A stretch of 64,000 bases of DNA, taken from NCBI GenBank assembly GCA_030247885.1, contig JAPDRO010000015.1, forward strand, positions 372,001 through 436,000, read 5' to 3'. This stretch comes from Taxawa tesnikishii (nom. ined.) (lineage: Eukaryota; Ascomycota; Dothideomycetes; Dothideales). Both the position numbers and the translations under genes were made by a program. Shown here piece after piece: positions 23,463 to 33,220 of the stretch. Within the stretch, counting starts at the first letter, position 1; each line of letters begins with the position of its first letter. The notes below the pieces were generated by a model. The model did not search any database. It saw nothing but the letters and a program-made list of their open reading frames with translations, and had not been told where the DNA came from.

Positions 23463-23956
23463 ATGTTTGAAACCCTCTCGAACCCAACATACACCCTCGT
23501 CGGCGGCCTCCTTCTCCTTTTCCTCGGAGCCCTTATGTTTTACCCAGCGAGCCTTCTGCGGTGGGCGCAGCGCAAGAAGTACCAATATGAGGTTACCTTT
23601 TCTCTCTATATGTTAACGCCGACTGAGCGATTCGTTTTCAGTATGTCTACTACCGAAGTAAATATCGTCGTGTAGGGAAACTAACTTAACACGAAGACTC
23701 CATACTCTTCCTCTTCCTCTCAATGGTCGTCATAGCAGCCTCTTTATACCTCCCGGAACACATCGCTATAGTTGCGCGCCGAGCCTACTACTACGCCGCT
23801 GGAGATGCGGAGAGCCCCTCCCAAAGAGTTTCCCGTACAATGACAGAGACGGCTGCGAAAACCGCGGGTGCGGTTGTGGAATCGATATCCAGTTTGCCCA
23901 CAACAGCTCAGGAGGCTTTGAAAAGCGCGACGGAAAGAGTCGTTGGGGAACTATAA
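23463..23956 (+). CDS. Small membrane protein of unknown function, three exons
   Basis: Exons 23463-23591, 23642-23657 and 23697-23956 give 134 residues in a continuous frame; the middle exon is only 16 bases. The first exon encodes a membrane helix (TLVGGLLLLFLGALMFYP) followed by a basic stretch (RWAQRKKYQYE). The third begins with a second hydrophobic segment (ILFLFLSMVVIAASLYLP) followed by an amphipathic Ala/Ser/Thr-rich tail. Both introns have GT-AG ends, and the second has a CTAAC branch site. It should sit in an internal membrane with two spans. I do not recognise the family. Confidence 0.6.
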
Positions 23957-24239
23957 TTCCGGGCACATGCAAATGTACGCGGAGACGTTTTGAGACCAAT
24001 GCTGGGTCAGTTCAAGACGGAGGGGCAATACCTTGAGCGTGGTGTTACTGGCGCCCCGGAAATGGCGTTCTACGATGTACAGGGCATGCTACGCCGATCG
24101 GTTTTGAGAATCGTTTAGACAACATAACTATACAACTAATATCTACACAGAGAGTTTTCACATCTTTTCATTGCAGTTACTTCATTCCCAACCCTCAAGT
24201 ACTACCACTGTCCTGCAAGCGCCACTCGCAGACAGTTCT

Positions 24240-26128
24240 TCAAATCAGGACATCCCGTAGACCTAGAGAGTCTGTTTCAGTCCTTCCAAGCTCGTAGCTC
24301 AAAATTGAGTGATCTTGATACATGAGTAGCAGTCTCCACCGCTTCTGCTCGTCTGGCAAAGCTTCTGTGCCCTGCACGGGAGCAACAGCGATTCCATGAA
24401 GAGGTCTCATTGGTCTGTGGCCTGCCAACTCCTGGTTGCGGCGTGGGAGGATATGATCCAGTCTGAAGGCATAAACGTTCTTCGCATCCTTTGATTCGGT
24501 AGGTTGGCGCCACTGTGAACGAGTCTGTGCCAAAGTCAAAATCAACACGCGACCCTTCTGACTAGCGGCAATGACCACGCCTAAGGAGGGTATCTGTGCG
24601 AGCATGTTGTAGCGTTCAAGGTGGTCCAGAGGTTGGTAATTGTAAGGCAGTTGCTGAGCCAGAGCGTCTGCGAGGAGTATCACGGGCTTTTGCTCATCCA
24701 ATCTGTCCCCGACTGACGGTTGCCAGAGAAAGATCTTGGTTTTGGCGGCGTACAGGATTGGACATGGGAGATTCCCGCATATTGCGTTAGCTGCGTGTAC
24801 CTTGATGCGGACCGACAAATCGAGTCTCCGTCGGAGGCCCTCTTCAACTGGGTCGTAAGCTTCCTCTTCCAAGTCGTCAGAATCATCCTCTGCCTCGGCA
24901 GTTTCGCCCAGTCCGAAACCATCATCTACCTCCCCAGCAACGTCCCCTTCGTCGTCCTCCTCCTGTGGCGCCTGAGGTGAAACAGTTGGTGCACCCCTTC
25001 ATGGAGCTGCATAAGAGCAGGGGCGTGAGAGAACATCGAAGGCAGCGGCAGCGGCGATGGATTATCAAAGTTGCCATCCATAACATTCGTTGGCCCACCA
25101 TCAGCAGTCCGTCTGTGGATTGGGCCATTTTCAGGCAAGTCGTCTGTTGCAGAACTGATGTCCCAGATGCCTTCATTTGTACCGTAGGATTTAGGATCGA
25201 CACCGGTCGCTTCATGTGCATTTACTACTTTCCGGAAGGAACGTATGTCAAGAAACATAACGGCCCATCCTGAGTTGAAGTGATCATAGCCATAAGTATC
25301 CATAGTGCTTTGGCTGGAGCGGGTCTGGATTATCTGGTTGATGCGAAGATTGTGGACATCCCAAGCTGTTGTAGTGCCAGATATATCTGCTGCTAGAAGC
25401 CAGCGCCCCTCAGGATCATCTCCGGTGTTGCAGAATGCGATATGTGGGATGTTGCTCTCTCCGTTGTTCAGTATACGTACTTCGTCGTCGACTCTTCTAA
25501 TGAATTTTGATCCTTCGTCAACGCGTACTTCACCTCTGGCTATGCTCGCCAATTCAGCTTCTTCGACAGAGTCAGAATGGCAAACCTTCCAATCTCCAAA
25601 CATGCTGTCGGCTGACTCGTCTACAACAGTGTCCCGATCGTCCTTAAATTCTTGATCAAGGCCAAAAGCAAACACGAACACATTGTGGCTGTTAGCACTC
25701 ACTGCGATCATGCGAGCTTCTGTGTGTATTGCCAAGCCCCATGCACTAGAGCGTACATTCTGGTGAAAGAACGGCTTGAGCTCAACAGCCTCGGCGCCGA
25801 GCGTACTGCCGGGTTCGTTGCGCCTCTTGATGGCCTCATAGACATGCTGTATCCGATAGGCCTCAACATCGCCGTCGTCCCGGACGACGGCCACTACCTC
25901 GTCCGTGCCAAGGAACTGTACGAGAAGACTGTTGATGGCTCGCGGTTCCCGAGGATCGATGTAACCGCCACGCTCGGGATGGAGTGCATATGATTGAATG
26001 ATGAGTACGGGCCGTGGTGCAAGCTCCTGGGTAGGGAACTGCGGTTCCGAGACAAAGATTTTGTCCGCATACGCTACAAAGTAGAAATTGTGAGTGTACG
26101 ACAGCCCTGTCTTGAGATCATTGGTCAT
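24240..26128 (-). CDS. CRT10: CRT10-family regulator of ribonucleotide reductase genes
   Basis: The N-terminal part matches the CRT10 family: NFYFVAYADKIFVSEPQFP, GYIDPREPRAIN, LGTDEVVAVVRDDGDVEAY and SAWGLAIHTEARMIAVSANSHNVFVF, with beta-propeller character. The C-terminal part (KVHAANAICGN; ERYNMLAQIPSLGVVIAASQKGRVLILTL; HGIAVAPVQG; YQDHSILSYELG) belongs to the same family but lies in another frame. The two join naturally if one G is removed from the GGGG run read at 24997-24994, which gives an acidic linker. Yeast Crt10 represses RNR2/RNR3 transcription and is tied to the Rtt101-Mms22 ubiquitin ligase. The 5' end is uncertain: family alignment suggests a little coding sequence upstream of the ATG at 26128. 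Confidence 0.78.
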
Positions 26129-26228
26129 GGTTCAGCCCGGCCTGTTGTGTGCCTGCACGCACCAGGTTACATCGCCACATGCACTGCGAGACATCAGTTA
26201 CAGAACCGGCTGCTGCGGCACTGTGGTC

Positions 26229-26573
26229 TTAACGATCAACTGAAGGAGCGGACTGGCTGTCATCGTAAGAAAGCAACAACCCCGCCGTGGTCATGCAAAG
26301 CAGAGTGTCGTGCTCGTCCTGCCACTCGCCGATAGCTCAAGACATGGCATGTGGACCTCCAACTCCTTGCATGGCTTGCGTCATCGGCATGTAGAACAAA
26401 CTGGCCAGCTAGTTTCGAATGGCTTGAACAGTACCGTGGCGTAGGAAGAACAGCGTGCTTACAATCTTGGGGACATCCTCGTCGTACTGTCTCTGTGGCG
26501 GAAACCTCTCCCGCCCAAGCTGAACGCCCGTCACGCGCACAGAGATGTCGCAGAATGGTCTGTTGGAGGGCAT
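26229..26573 (-). CDS. Unrecognised coding stretch upstream of CRT10
   Basis: A frame opens with ATG at 26573 (MPSNRPFCDISVRVTGVQLG...) and reaches a GTAAGC donor at 26462. After a 54-base intron ending CTAG it continues ASLFYMPMTQAMQGVGG, and after one in-frame TGA AIGEWQDEHDTLLCMTTAG to a TAA at 26229. Composition is coding-like on both sides of the TGA. It may be a separate small gene or the 5' part of the CRT10 gene, whose first conserved block starts 100 bases further on. No family is recognised. Confidence 0.33.
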
Positions 26574-26773
26574 CTCTCACGCGAACTCGAGTTGGTTGTA
26601 GTCCTGTCTAGGTTGACGTCGCTAGCGCAGACTGTAAGCCGTTTGTCCGCTGCCTGTATTCTGAGCTTACTAGCAGAACAACTTGCGCAGGCATCTGTGA
26701 GAGAGTTGTCTCGTGAGTGTGTCGTCGTCGAACGGTTCATACACTTGAACGGGTAGATGCACAAGCGCTAAGC

Positions 26774-26865
26774 GCGAAGCCGAAGCCGAAGCCGAAGCCG
26801 AAGCCGAAGCCGAAGCCGAAGCGAAAGCCGAAGGACAGAGTTGAGTTGAGTTGAGTTGAGTTGAG
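26774..26865. repeat. Adjacent hexanucleotide (GCCGAA) and pentanucleotide (GAGTT) arrays
   Basis: About nine GAAGCC units at 26774-26834 are followed directly by five to six GAGTT units at 26838-26865. A short CAGC run lies near 26902-26917. Confidence 0.9.
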
Positions 26866-27919
26866 ACGACCGACCTGTCATCTGCGGCAGCAAGCGCGCG
26901 CCAGCCAGCCAGCCAGCCCCGCCAAGTTCCAACCGCACCGTGAACCTTATCACGAAGCCAAGCCGTGCCGAGCCCTTTGACACTCAAATCCATCGTATCA
27001 GCCTCCACACTTTATCCTTGGTGTACTTCGCATCTTGGGTCAGGACCAGGTTGCATTTGCCACTAAGCAAGCGGTGACAGCAGCCGGTCCTCCAGCTGAC
27101 GGGCAGGATTGAGGGTACGCGGGAATAAGTACCTGGCGGTCCTCTGGAGTTCTCCGGATCACGCGTGCGACTTGGCTTGACTGATCGGGCAAGGTGCCTC
27201 ATGTGTGCCGTCGCAAAAGGATCCTGTCTACACACTGTCGCATCACGCTCATCTCAAGCCAAGTCCTCTCGCTTGAGAAGGCGAACGGATGACTCGTCCC
27301 TGCCCATCGGGAATGCATACATTCGTCAGCTGAGACAACAAGCCAACGAACGCGGAAATGCCTCCACTCCTCTTATCGCAGCAGACCCTGCACCTTGGCG
27401 AAGCAGGCGAGGCCTGCATCACTCACCCTGCATGCCACGACGCCACCGCCTTGCGGCCCAACAGCAGGCCTTGTTCCACCGCCAATATGTTGCACAGCAT
27501 CTGGACGCAACAACCGTTCCGGACACTACTGGCAAACCCTTGTAATCGCACCGTCTCTCCCCTACACAATCTCTTGGACAGATCTGTCTTGAGAGTTGAC
27601 CGGTACAGAGCGCGCTCTGTCGTTCTCTTGATTCAAAACGTCATATGGCGTTCAAAGTTAGCCAGCTAGGATCGCGAGCCGATGCGCTCGGGCGCGGCTC
27701 CCCGACGTTGGCATTCCTGCATTCTTACTCGCATGAACGGATCTCCTTCACCTCACATGCTTGGTTACTCGGTAATGCCTCGAGGGGAAGGGAGACTTCC
27801 CACTGGCTCAGTGTCTTCGCCAACTACTTCCCGCCTCCTCTCACTAGCGATCCAGCCACCTTACATAAGATGTTCACTGCAGTCATCCTGCTCCACTGGC
27901 TTCCAATAGCGTTCAAGTC
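26866..27919. other. Spacer of about 1 kb
   Basis: Several frames of 60-130 codons are open here on the plus strand, but they overlap one another and none has a clear coding signature. It should contain the promoter of the small gene at 27920. Confidence 0.4.
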
Positions 27920-28326
27920 ATGCGCTATGCAGTCGTTTTCCCAAGAGGCACCTTCGCTGACGACTTTGACTAGTGTATCGCAGTGGGATCTGCTACTACG
28001 TGTAAGTAGACTTCAGCCGGTTTGCCACTTAACAGCACGTTTCATGCAACAATTCTTATTGTACAACCAACCACAGGCCGCAAAAAACCAGAGCGCCTCT
28101 GCTACCCCCATCCTTTCCCTTCACACCATTTCTCGGCACTTTTGCACATTTTTCGTTTCGATGTCGTAGTCTGGCAGGTGCTCTGTTGTTCAAAGACGTG
28201 GTTGGAGCTCTGCAAACCACCGAGTCATTGCCAGCATACAAAATAATCGTCAGCACCACCATCCTTGCGGAAAGCTCGACCACGTTGTCGGGCTATTCTC
28301 CGCCAGTGTTCTGGATTCTGAGCTAA
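27920..28326 (+). CDS. Unrecognised protein of about 110 residues
   Basis: The exon 27920-28001 reads MRYAVVFPRGTFADDFD and, after a one-base shift at 27968-27970, LVYRSGICYYV. A GTAAGT donor follows, and a CCACAG acceptor leads to 28077-28326, which reads PQKTRAPLLPPSFPF... SLAGALLFKDVVGALQTTES... to TAA. With one missing base restored, the phases close exactly (111 codons with the stop). Without it the frame is broken. Composition is natural along the whole length. I do not recognise the family. Confidence 0.38.
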
Positions 28327-28370
28327 ACTATAAAACGAGGTCCTGTTAAGGTTCCGTAGCTCTGAAGATC

Positions 28371-29197
28371 ATGGCCCATTTTGGATATATAGCGAGGAAG
28401 ACTGTTCCGGAGCGACTCTTGCTGCAGCTGTGTGCCGCCTTCTCCCGTCTACAGTCTCCTGTTCTCGCGTTCGTCAACTCGCGCTCTTGTTTACCCGGGG
28501 ATTCTACCGCCAAGTAAAAGCAGGCCTTCAGACGCCCTTTACGAAGTCAAGAAGTTCGCAGTATTCGCCATTGCCCTTCCTTTGCCTGGAGGAATTTTGT
28601 ACATACACGGTTACCTGCAAGAGCTCTGTTCATCTCACATGGCAAGTATCAAGCCATCGCCTTCTTCCACGGGCTCAGATCCCTCTACACGCCTTTTACG
28701 GTCAGACTCATGGAGTATGAAGACCTTACGTGGTCTATCAACGGAAGCTCTGCTCGTCCTGTTCACACCCCTGTACCCCCAACGTCTGGATCATCTAGAG
28801 CTACGGATCCGTTGGAGAGTTTTGGACAAGCCCTGAGCCAATATCACAAACGCATTCGGCACGTGCCTTTCGTTCCCAAAGTCGGCTTGACCGACACTCA
28901 CCTGGCCTGGATACGTCGAGCGAACGCTATCGTCATAATTAACTGCGAGGCACTCTCCGATTCAAAAGACACCAATACCGATGATAGCCTAGCCAATCAA
29001 GTGGGCTTCACCAGCGCCGTGTCAGAAGCTATCAACAGCATGCGCGCGGACGCCGACGACGTCCCTTTCTCATGTGTTTACTGTGGAACCAAAGTACCCC
29101 TCCGCTCACCAATTACGACAATCTCCTTCATTGTCCGACGTACTCTAATGCCGATCTGGAACACGCCGCCAGACTGTTACTCGGCGATGACGGCTGA
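28371..29197 (+). CDS. Unrecognised protein of about 259 residues
   Basis: The ATG at 28371 opens MAHFGYIARKTVPERLLLQL. Exon 1 ends at 28513 and a 48-base GT-AG intron follows. Exon 2 from 28562 encodes ALFISHGKYQAIAFFHGL, LYTPFTVRLMEYEDLTW, a Ser/Pro linker and IRRANAIVIINCEAL. A missing base in the CCC run at 29063-29065 would continue it as FLMCLLWNQSTPPL... to LLLGDDG and TGA at 29195. If the frame is not shifted, it runs on to 29702 with unnatural composition. It lies 45 bases after the gene at 27920, in the same direction, and the two could be parts of one gene. No family is recognised. Confidence 0.4.
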
Positions 29198-29737
29198 ACT
29201 ACAACCGCAACATGTCTCGGATCCGGAATCTGAGATCTTCGCAACGACTATTTGCATTTGCCATGGTCAGACGTCGAGCTGGGTCTCGATAAGCTTTGCT
29301 TCCGAATCAGCGGGCCTGCATGTAGCGTACGTGGCCATGTGCTTCCCGTTTCGTCTTGGCAGAGGCAGACCTGACGACGTTTTGAGCGCTCAATCCTCTT
29401 CTGGGTGCCTGGATGGAGTTGCTTCTCGTCACGTTACCTCACGTTCCTGCATACACACAGACTGCACAAATAATGGTGAATACACGTCACGTCGTACAAT
29501 AGCCACCATCCATTCTCTAAGGGCCTCTGCGGACAAGCGAACAACCACATCAACAAGTTTCTATCAGATTCCGTATGGCGCCATTCACCGGAAATTCTCC
29601 TTTTCCATTCCTATTCTGGGGTTGCGGCCATGTCCGTCGGCATTGTACGCCAACCGATGCAAATGCTCGTGCTGCAAGTGCTCACGATGCAAGTGCTCAT
29701 GATGCAATTCTGATAAACCATACTGTTCCCCATCACC
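29198..29737. other. Spacer with a 15-base tandem repeat
   Basis: About 540 bases lie between convergent genes. A three-copy imperfect tandem of a unit like GCAAGTGCTCACGAT lies at about 29658-29706. Nothing else is supported. Confidence 0.5.
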
Positions 29738-30503
29738 TCATTTATCTCCCCAGTGCAGCTTCATCCTGCCCTCGGAGTTCCTGTAGTTCTTTAACCGATC
29801 GACGGCCTCCTCGGCCGTCTTGGCCTCGACCAGGATGCTCGAATTGCTCTCAGAGATGAAGCCGCTCTCCGTAGCCTTGTTGACCCACTGCAGCAGTCCG
29901 TCCCAGTATCCGTCCACATTGAAAACCACGATTCCTCTTCCGTGAATACCCAGCTGGTTCCACGTAGTCACCTCGGCCAGTTCTTCGAGTGTTCCGTAAC
30001 CTCCACTCAAAGCGATGAATCCGCCACCTTGTCCTCCCTCGATGACCTCGCGCGCCATCATCTGCTTTCGCGTGTGCATGTCCTTCACTACTGTAGTTCG
30101 CCCGAAGGTCGACTCGTCGATTGTGGCGGATGCGGGCTTGTCCTCGTCATAGTCGCGTTCGAAGCGCATCAGAGCGGTTGGGATAATGCCGTGGACGGCT
30201 TCGGGACCGGAGAGCGAGACGAGCGTTCTGGCGACTTCACCCATGATGCCTACGGTGCCTCCGCCGTAGACGAGCTTGATGCCATGTTCGTGGAAGACGC
30301 GGGCGAGTTGCCGGGCGGCCTCGAGGTGGGCGGGTGAGTTCCCTCCGGATGCGCCGCAGCTAAAGGTGTTGTCAGTACGTGGGAAGAGGACTGAACGGTG
30401 TGGAGGACGCTTACAAGACGCAGACGACGGGCGCATCGGTCGCGGTGGTTGTGGGTGTTGAGTTGCCGGATTGCTTGGGCTCGTTCTTCACGTCGACGGT
30501 CAT
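29738..30503 (-). CDS. LOG: LOG-type cytokinin riboside 5'-monophosphate phosphoribohydrolase
   Basis: Exons 30503-30415 and 30359-29738 join in phase (VVCVF|CGASGG) and give 236 residues. The Rossmann-type fold is marked by CGASGG, LVYGGGTVGIMGEVA, the metal-independent active-site region DMHTRKQMMA and SGGYGTLEEL, the last being the LOG signature usually written PGGxGTxxE, here with Ser in the first position. These enzymes release ribose 5-phosphate from cytokinin nucleotides or AMP; older annotation calls them lysine decarboxylases. The first 29 residues are a variable Thr-rich leader. In plant-associated fungi such enzymes can make active cytokinin, but a housekeeping nucleotide role is equally likely. 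Confidence 0.9.
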
Positions 30504-31158
30504 TGTGGAGGGCTGCTGCCGTATGTCTGGAGCGGAGAGGGTGTTGATGTATGGAAGCAAACGGATGAGACGTCGTGAGTATGTAACCGTTCAGGTGTCC
30601 GTATGACTGGACTAGTCGTTGAGTACGTCAGAGCCACCACGGCTTGGCAGGGCGGACGATGAATAGTGGAGCGTTGCGGTGGTGTTTAGATACGCTGTCA
30701 AGAGGAGGAGAAGAGGGAGTTGGCTCCATGATGACAATCGATATCGATATGCCGTTGCTTCTGCTGCGTGGGTGCTACGAGCGGTCTTTGTTTACGGTCG
30801 GCGATGTACGCTGGCATCGCATCGAATGGCCAAGCGGCTCTTGACATGTGCTCGACGGTCTGCAGAATGACGCCATTGCCGAACTCCGTCTCCAGAGGAC
30901 CAAAAGTCCTGGCAGGAACGGGCGGAGGTCAGAGCTTGGAGGTTGGAGGTTGGAGCTTCTCCGTTCATTAGATCAAACGTCCATATTGCACGCGTCCTCC
31001 ATCCGTATCTGTGTGTCTAGTACATACGTCTGGCATGCGAAGACGTGATTACATGCTACTGTCCTCGCCGCTTCTATACAAGCTGTCACGGAACTGTAAG
31101 GAACAGCTACCTAAACCACGCCTACACACACACATCCACAACACTCAATCTAGCCGCC
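30504..31158. promoter_or_regulatory. Divergent promoter between LOG and the Rab gene
   Basis: This 655-base spacer separates two genes that are transcribed away from each other, so both promoters must lie in it. No motif is clear enough to name. Confidence 0.5.
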
Positions 31159-32005
31159 ATGGCGCAACCATGGGACTTCATCGCCAAAATCGTGTCACTG
31201 GGTGACTCGGGCAGTGGGAAGTCTAGCGTAGGCTAGGTAACCCTCCATCCACCTCCAGCACCGTGCTGATGATCGCCCCCAGCTGACCATCCGCCTCTGC
31301 GAAGGCCGCTTCTCACCCCACCACGACGTAACCATCGGCGTCGAGTTTGGTTCCCGTATCGTTCCGGTAGGACCTCCTGCCTCCCTCGGTCTGAACATCA
31401 ACAACCCGAATGCCAGCAGTGCTTCGAAGCCTCCGACGTCCCCCGGGAAGACGCAGCAGCAGAAGCACATGAAGCTATCGTTGTGGGATACAGCCGGTCA
31501 GGAAACGTACAAGTCCATCACGCGATCCTACTTTCGCGGCGCCAGTGGTGCGCTGTTGGTGTTCGACATCACGAGGCGGAATACATTCAACTCGGTAACG
31601 GCGTGGCTGAACGACCTGCGACAGATAGCGGAAGAGGGTATTGTGGTGATCTTGGTGGGTAACAAGAGCGATCTGGCGCCTGCGTCCACAGCATCCAGCG
31701 ACGGTATCGAAGCGGAGAACAGGCGTCAAGTAACCAAGCAAGAGGCAGAGGAGTGGTGTCGGCAGAACAACGTGATGCAGTACGTCGAGACTTCGGCGAA
31801 GAGTGGAGAGAATGTCGAGCGGGCATTCCTGGAGGTTGCAGAGCGGATATACCAGAACATTGAGGCCGGGAAGTACGATTTGAACGACAGGAGATCGGGT
31901 GTGAAAGGACCCGGTGCTGGTGGAGGCAACACGGCAAGAACCGTCAACCTGGGGATGAACGATGCTGCTGGCACGAGGAAAGGAGCTCAAGGCGGATGTT
32001 GTTGA
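31159..32005 (+). CDS. Rab GTPase of the Rab2/4/14 group with an enlarged switch I-II interval
   Basis: Exons 31159-31227 and 31283-32005 join in phase 0 (GKSS|LTIRL) and give 263 residues. G1 is GDSGSGKSS. Switch I ends in DVTIGVEFGSRIV, G3 is WDTAGQE, G4 is GNKSDL and G5 is ETSAKSGENV. The Rab signature YFRGASGALLVFDIT is present. The C-terminus ends GGCC for double geranylgeranylation. Two insertions are unusual: about 33 residues rich in Pro, Asn and Ser between the switch I strand and the WDTAGQE strand, and about 12 residues after GNKSDL. The best fit is Rab4/Rab14 (fission yeast Ypt4), which works in endosomal recycling. Confidence 0.88.
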
Positions 32006-32660
32006 GATTACCTTTTTTTCTGGAATGCTGGGCGCTTTTGGCGTTGAGGGGGTGATGGTATGGTGCCCCCGGCTCAGGGCAACTTGCAATCAGGCGTGTT
32101 CTACTCTGGTCTTACCTTCCATGCTACACTGCTGCTCTAGTACCCAAGACCGAGTTAGCATGACTTTGGCTGGGGTTGGAAGCAACAAGGCACCAAGGAT
32201 GGAGCGGAGTGTTGACGGAATCACGAGCGGATCGGGTCAAACTCTTGTCGAGCTGATGTGGTTGGTTGGATGGATGTGGTTAGTCGGATAAGTATACATG
32301 CAGATACAAGATGCGAGACACGGCCACACAGTCGTTACGGGTTCCAGCCTCTCGCGAAAGTCGCTGGACGGAAGCGCCAGCCACCATGACATGACACGGA
32401 CATTGACCTGACATGAAATGACATGCATGCTCTCACTTCACGCTGGGCAGGCATCCGCGGGTGCTGGGGCGACCGGGGCGACTGGGGCGACTGGCAGCGC
32501 TAAGGGAGATTTAGCCGAGGCGCTTGTGCAGCGCCAAGGCCAGCCATCCTGATTTCCTGGTGAGAGCCGAGAGCCGAGAGCCCCTCGCTCGTCGTTAGCC
32601 ACCTGTGCCTCGTCGTTAGCCACCTGCGCCTGCGCCTGCGCGTGCGCGACGCCATCTTGT

Positions 32661-32706
32661 CTGTTCTTGTTCTTGTTCTTGTTCGTGTTCGTGTTCGTGT
32701 TCGTCC
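32661..32706. repeat. Hexanucleotide array (TTGTTC to GTGTTC)
   Basis: About eight six-base units, four TTCTTG-type then four TTCGTG-type, lie in tandem. Confidence 0.85.
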
Positions 32707-32827
32707 TTGTCTCCTCCGTCTGTTGCGCAACGAACGTCAACTTGCTGTACCATTCGCTTTCTGAGCTTCCTTTCTGAGCTTTTTTCTTGCACAACCCCTT
32801 CATGCACCGTATTGATTCTGTACGAAC

Positions 32828-32852
32828 ACGCACACGCACACGCACACGCACA
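32828..32852. repeat. Hexanucleotide array (CACACG)
   Basis: Four uninterrupted copies of a six-base unit lie upstream of the Chs7-like gene. Confidence 0.85.
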
Positions 32853-33220
32853 GTCGAGGCGTTTTTTCTGCGCGTTCGCGTCACGCACCGTCGTGCACAC
32901 ACTTAATCTTGAAACCTTTGGCGCTAGTGCCAACCTCGCGTCAGGCCGTCGTGCCCCTAGCAAGCCGTTCCTGTGAATCTGGCAATCTGCCTTGCTCTCC
33001 ACTAATCTGCCTTGCACAGACAGCCCTTCGCACCACAACCGCCGTTGCACCTGTTTGTTCTGCACCTCTGCCTACGTTCGCTACCAGCGTCATTGCAACT
33101 ACTTCTCTTGCTCAACAAACTCGACTTGCGACGTACATCCTGTCGCTATAACTTCTGTCTGAGCTCCGCGCGACTCGACTCGCGAAGCGCTTCCAACAAT
33201 AGCCAGCTTCGCCGATCGAC

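Larger units (their letters stand above)
32006..33220. other. Microsatellite-rich spacer of 1.2 kb
   Basis: The spacer holds several separate short-repeat arrays: a nine-base GGGGCGACT unit near 32464-32493, two copies of a 22-base unit (CTCGTCGTTAGCCACCTG...) at about 32587-32630, hexanucleotide TTGTTC/GTGTTC units at 32661-32706 and CACACG units at 32828-32852. The final part is the pyrimidine-rich leader of the Chs7-like gene. Open frames here come from the repeats and are not genes. Confidence 0.6.

Noticed and set aside
29198-29702. Cys/Lys-rich C-terminus (KCSCCKCS) of an extended frame
   Set aside because: It arises from a 15-base tandem repeat read past the likely stop at 29195.
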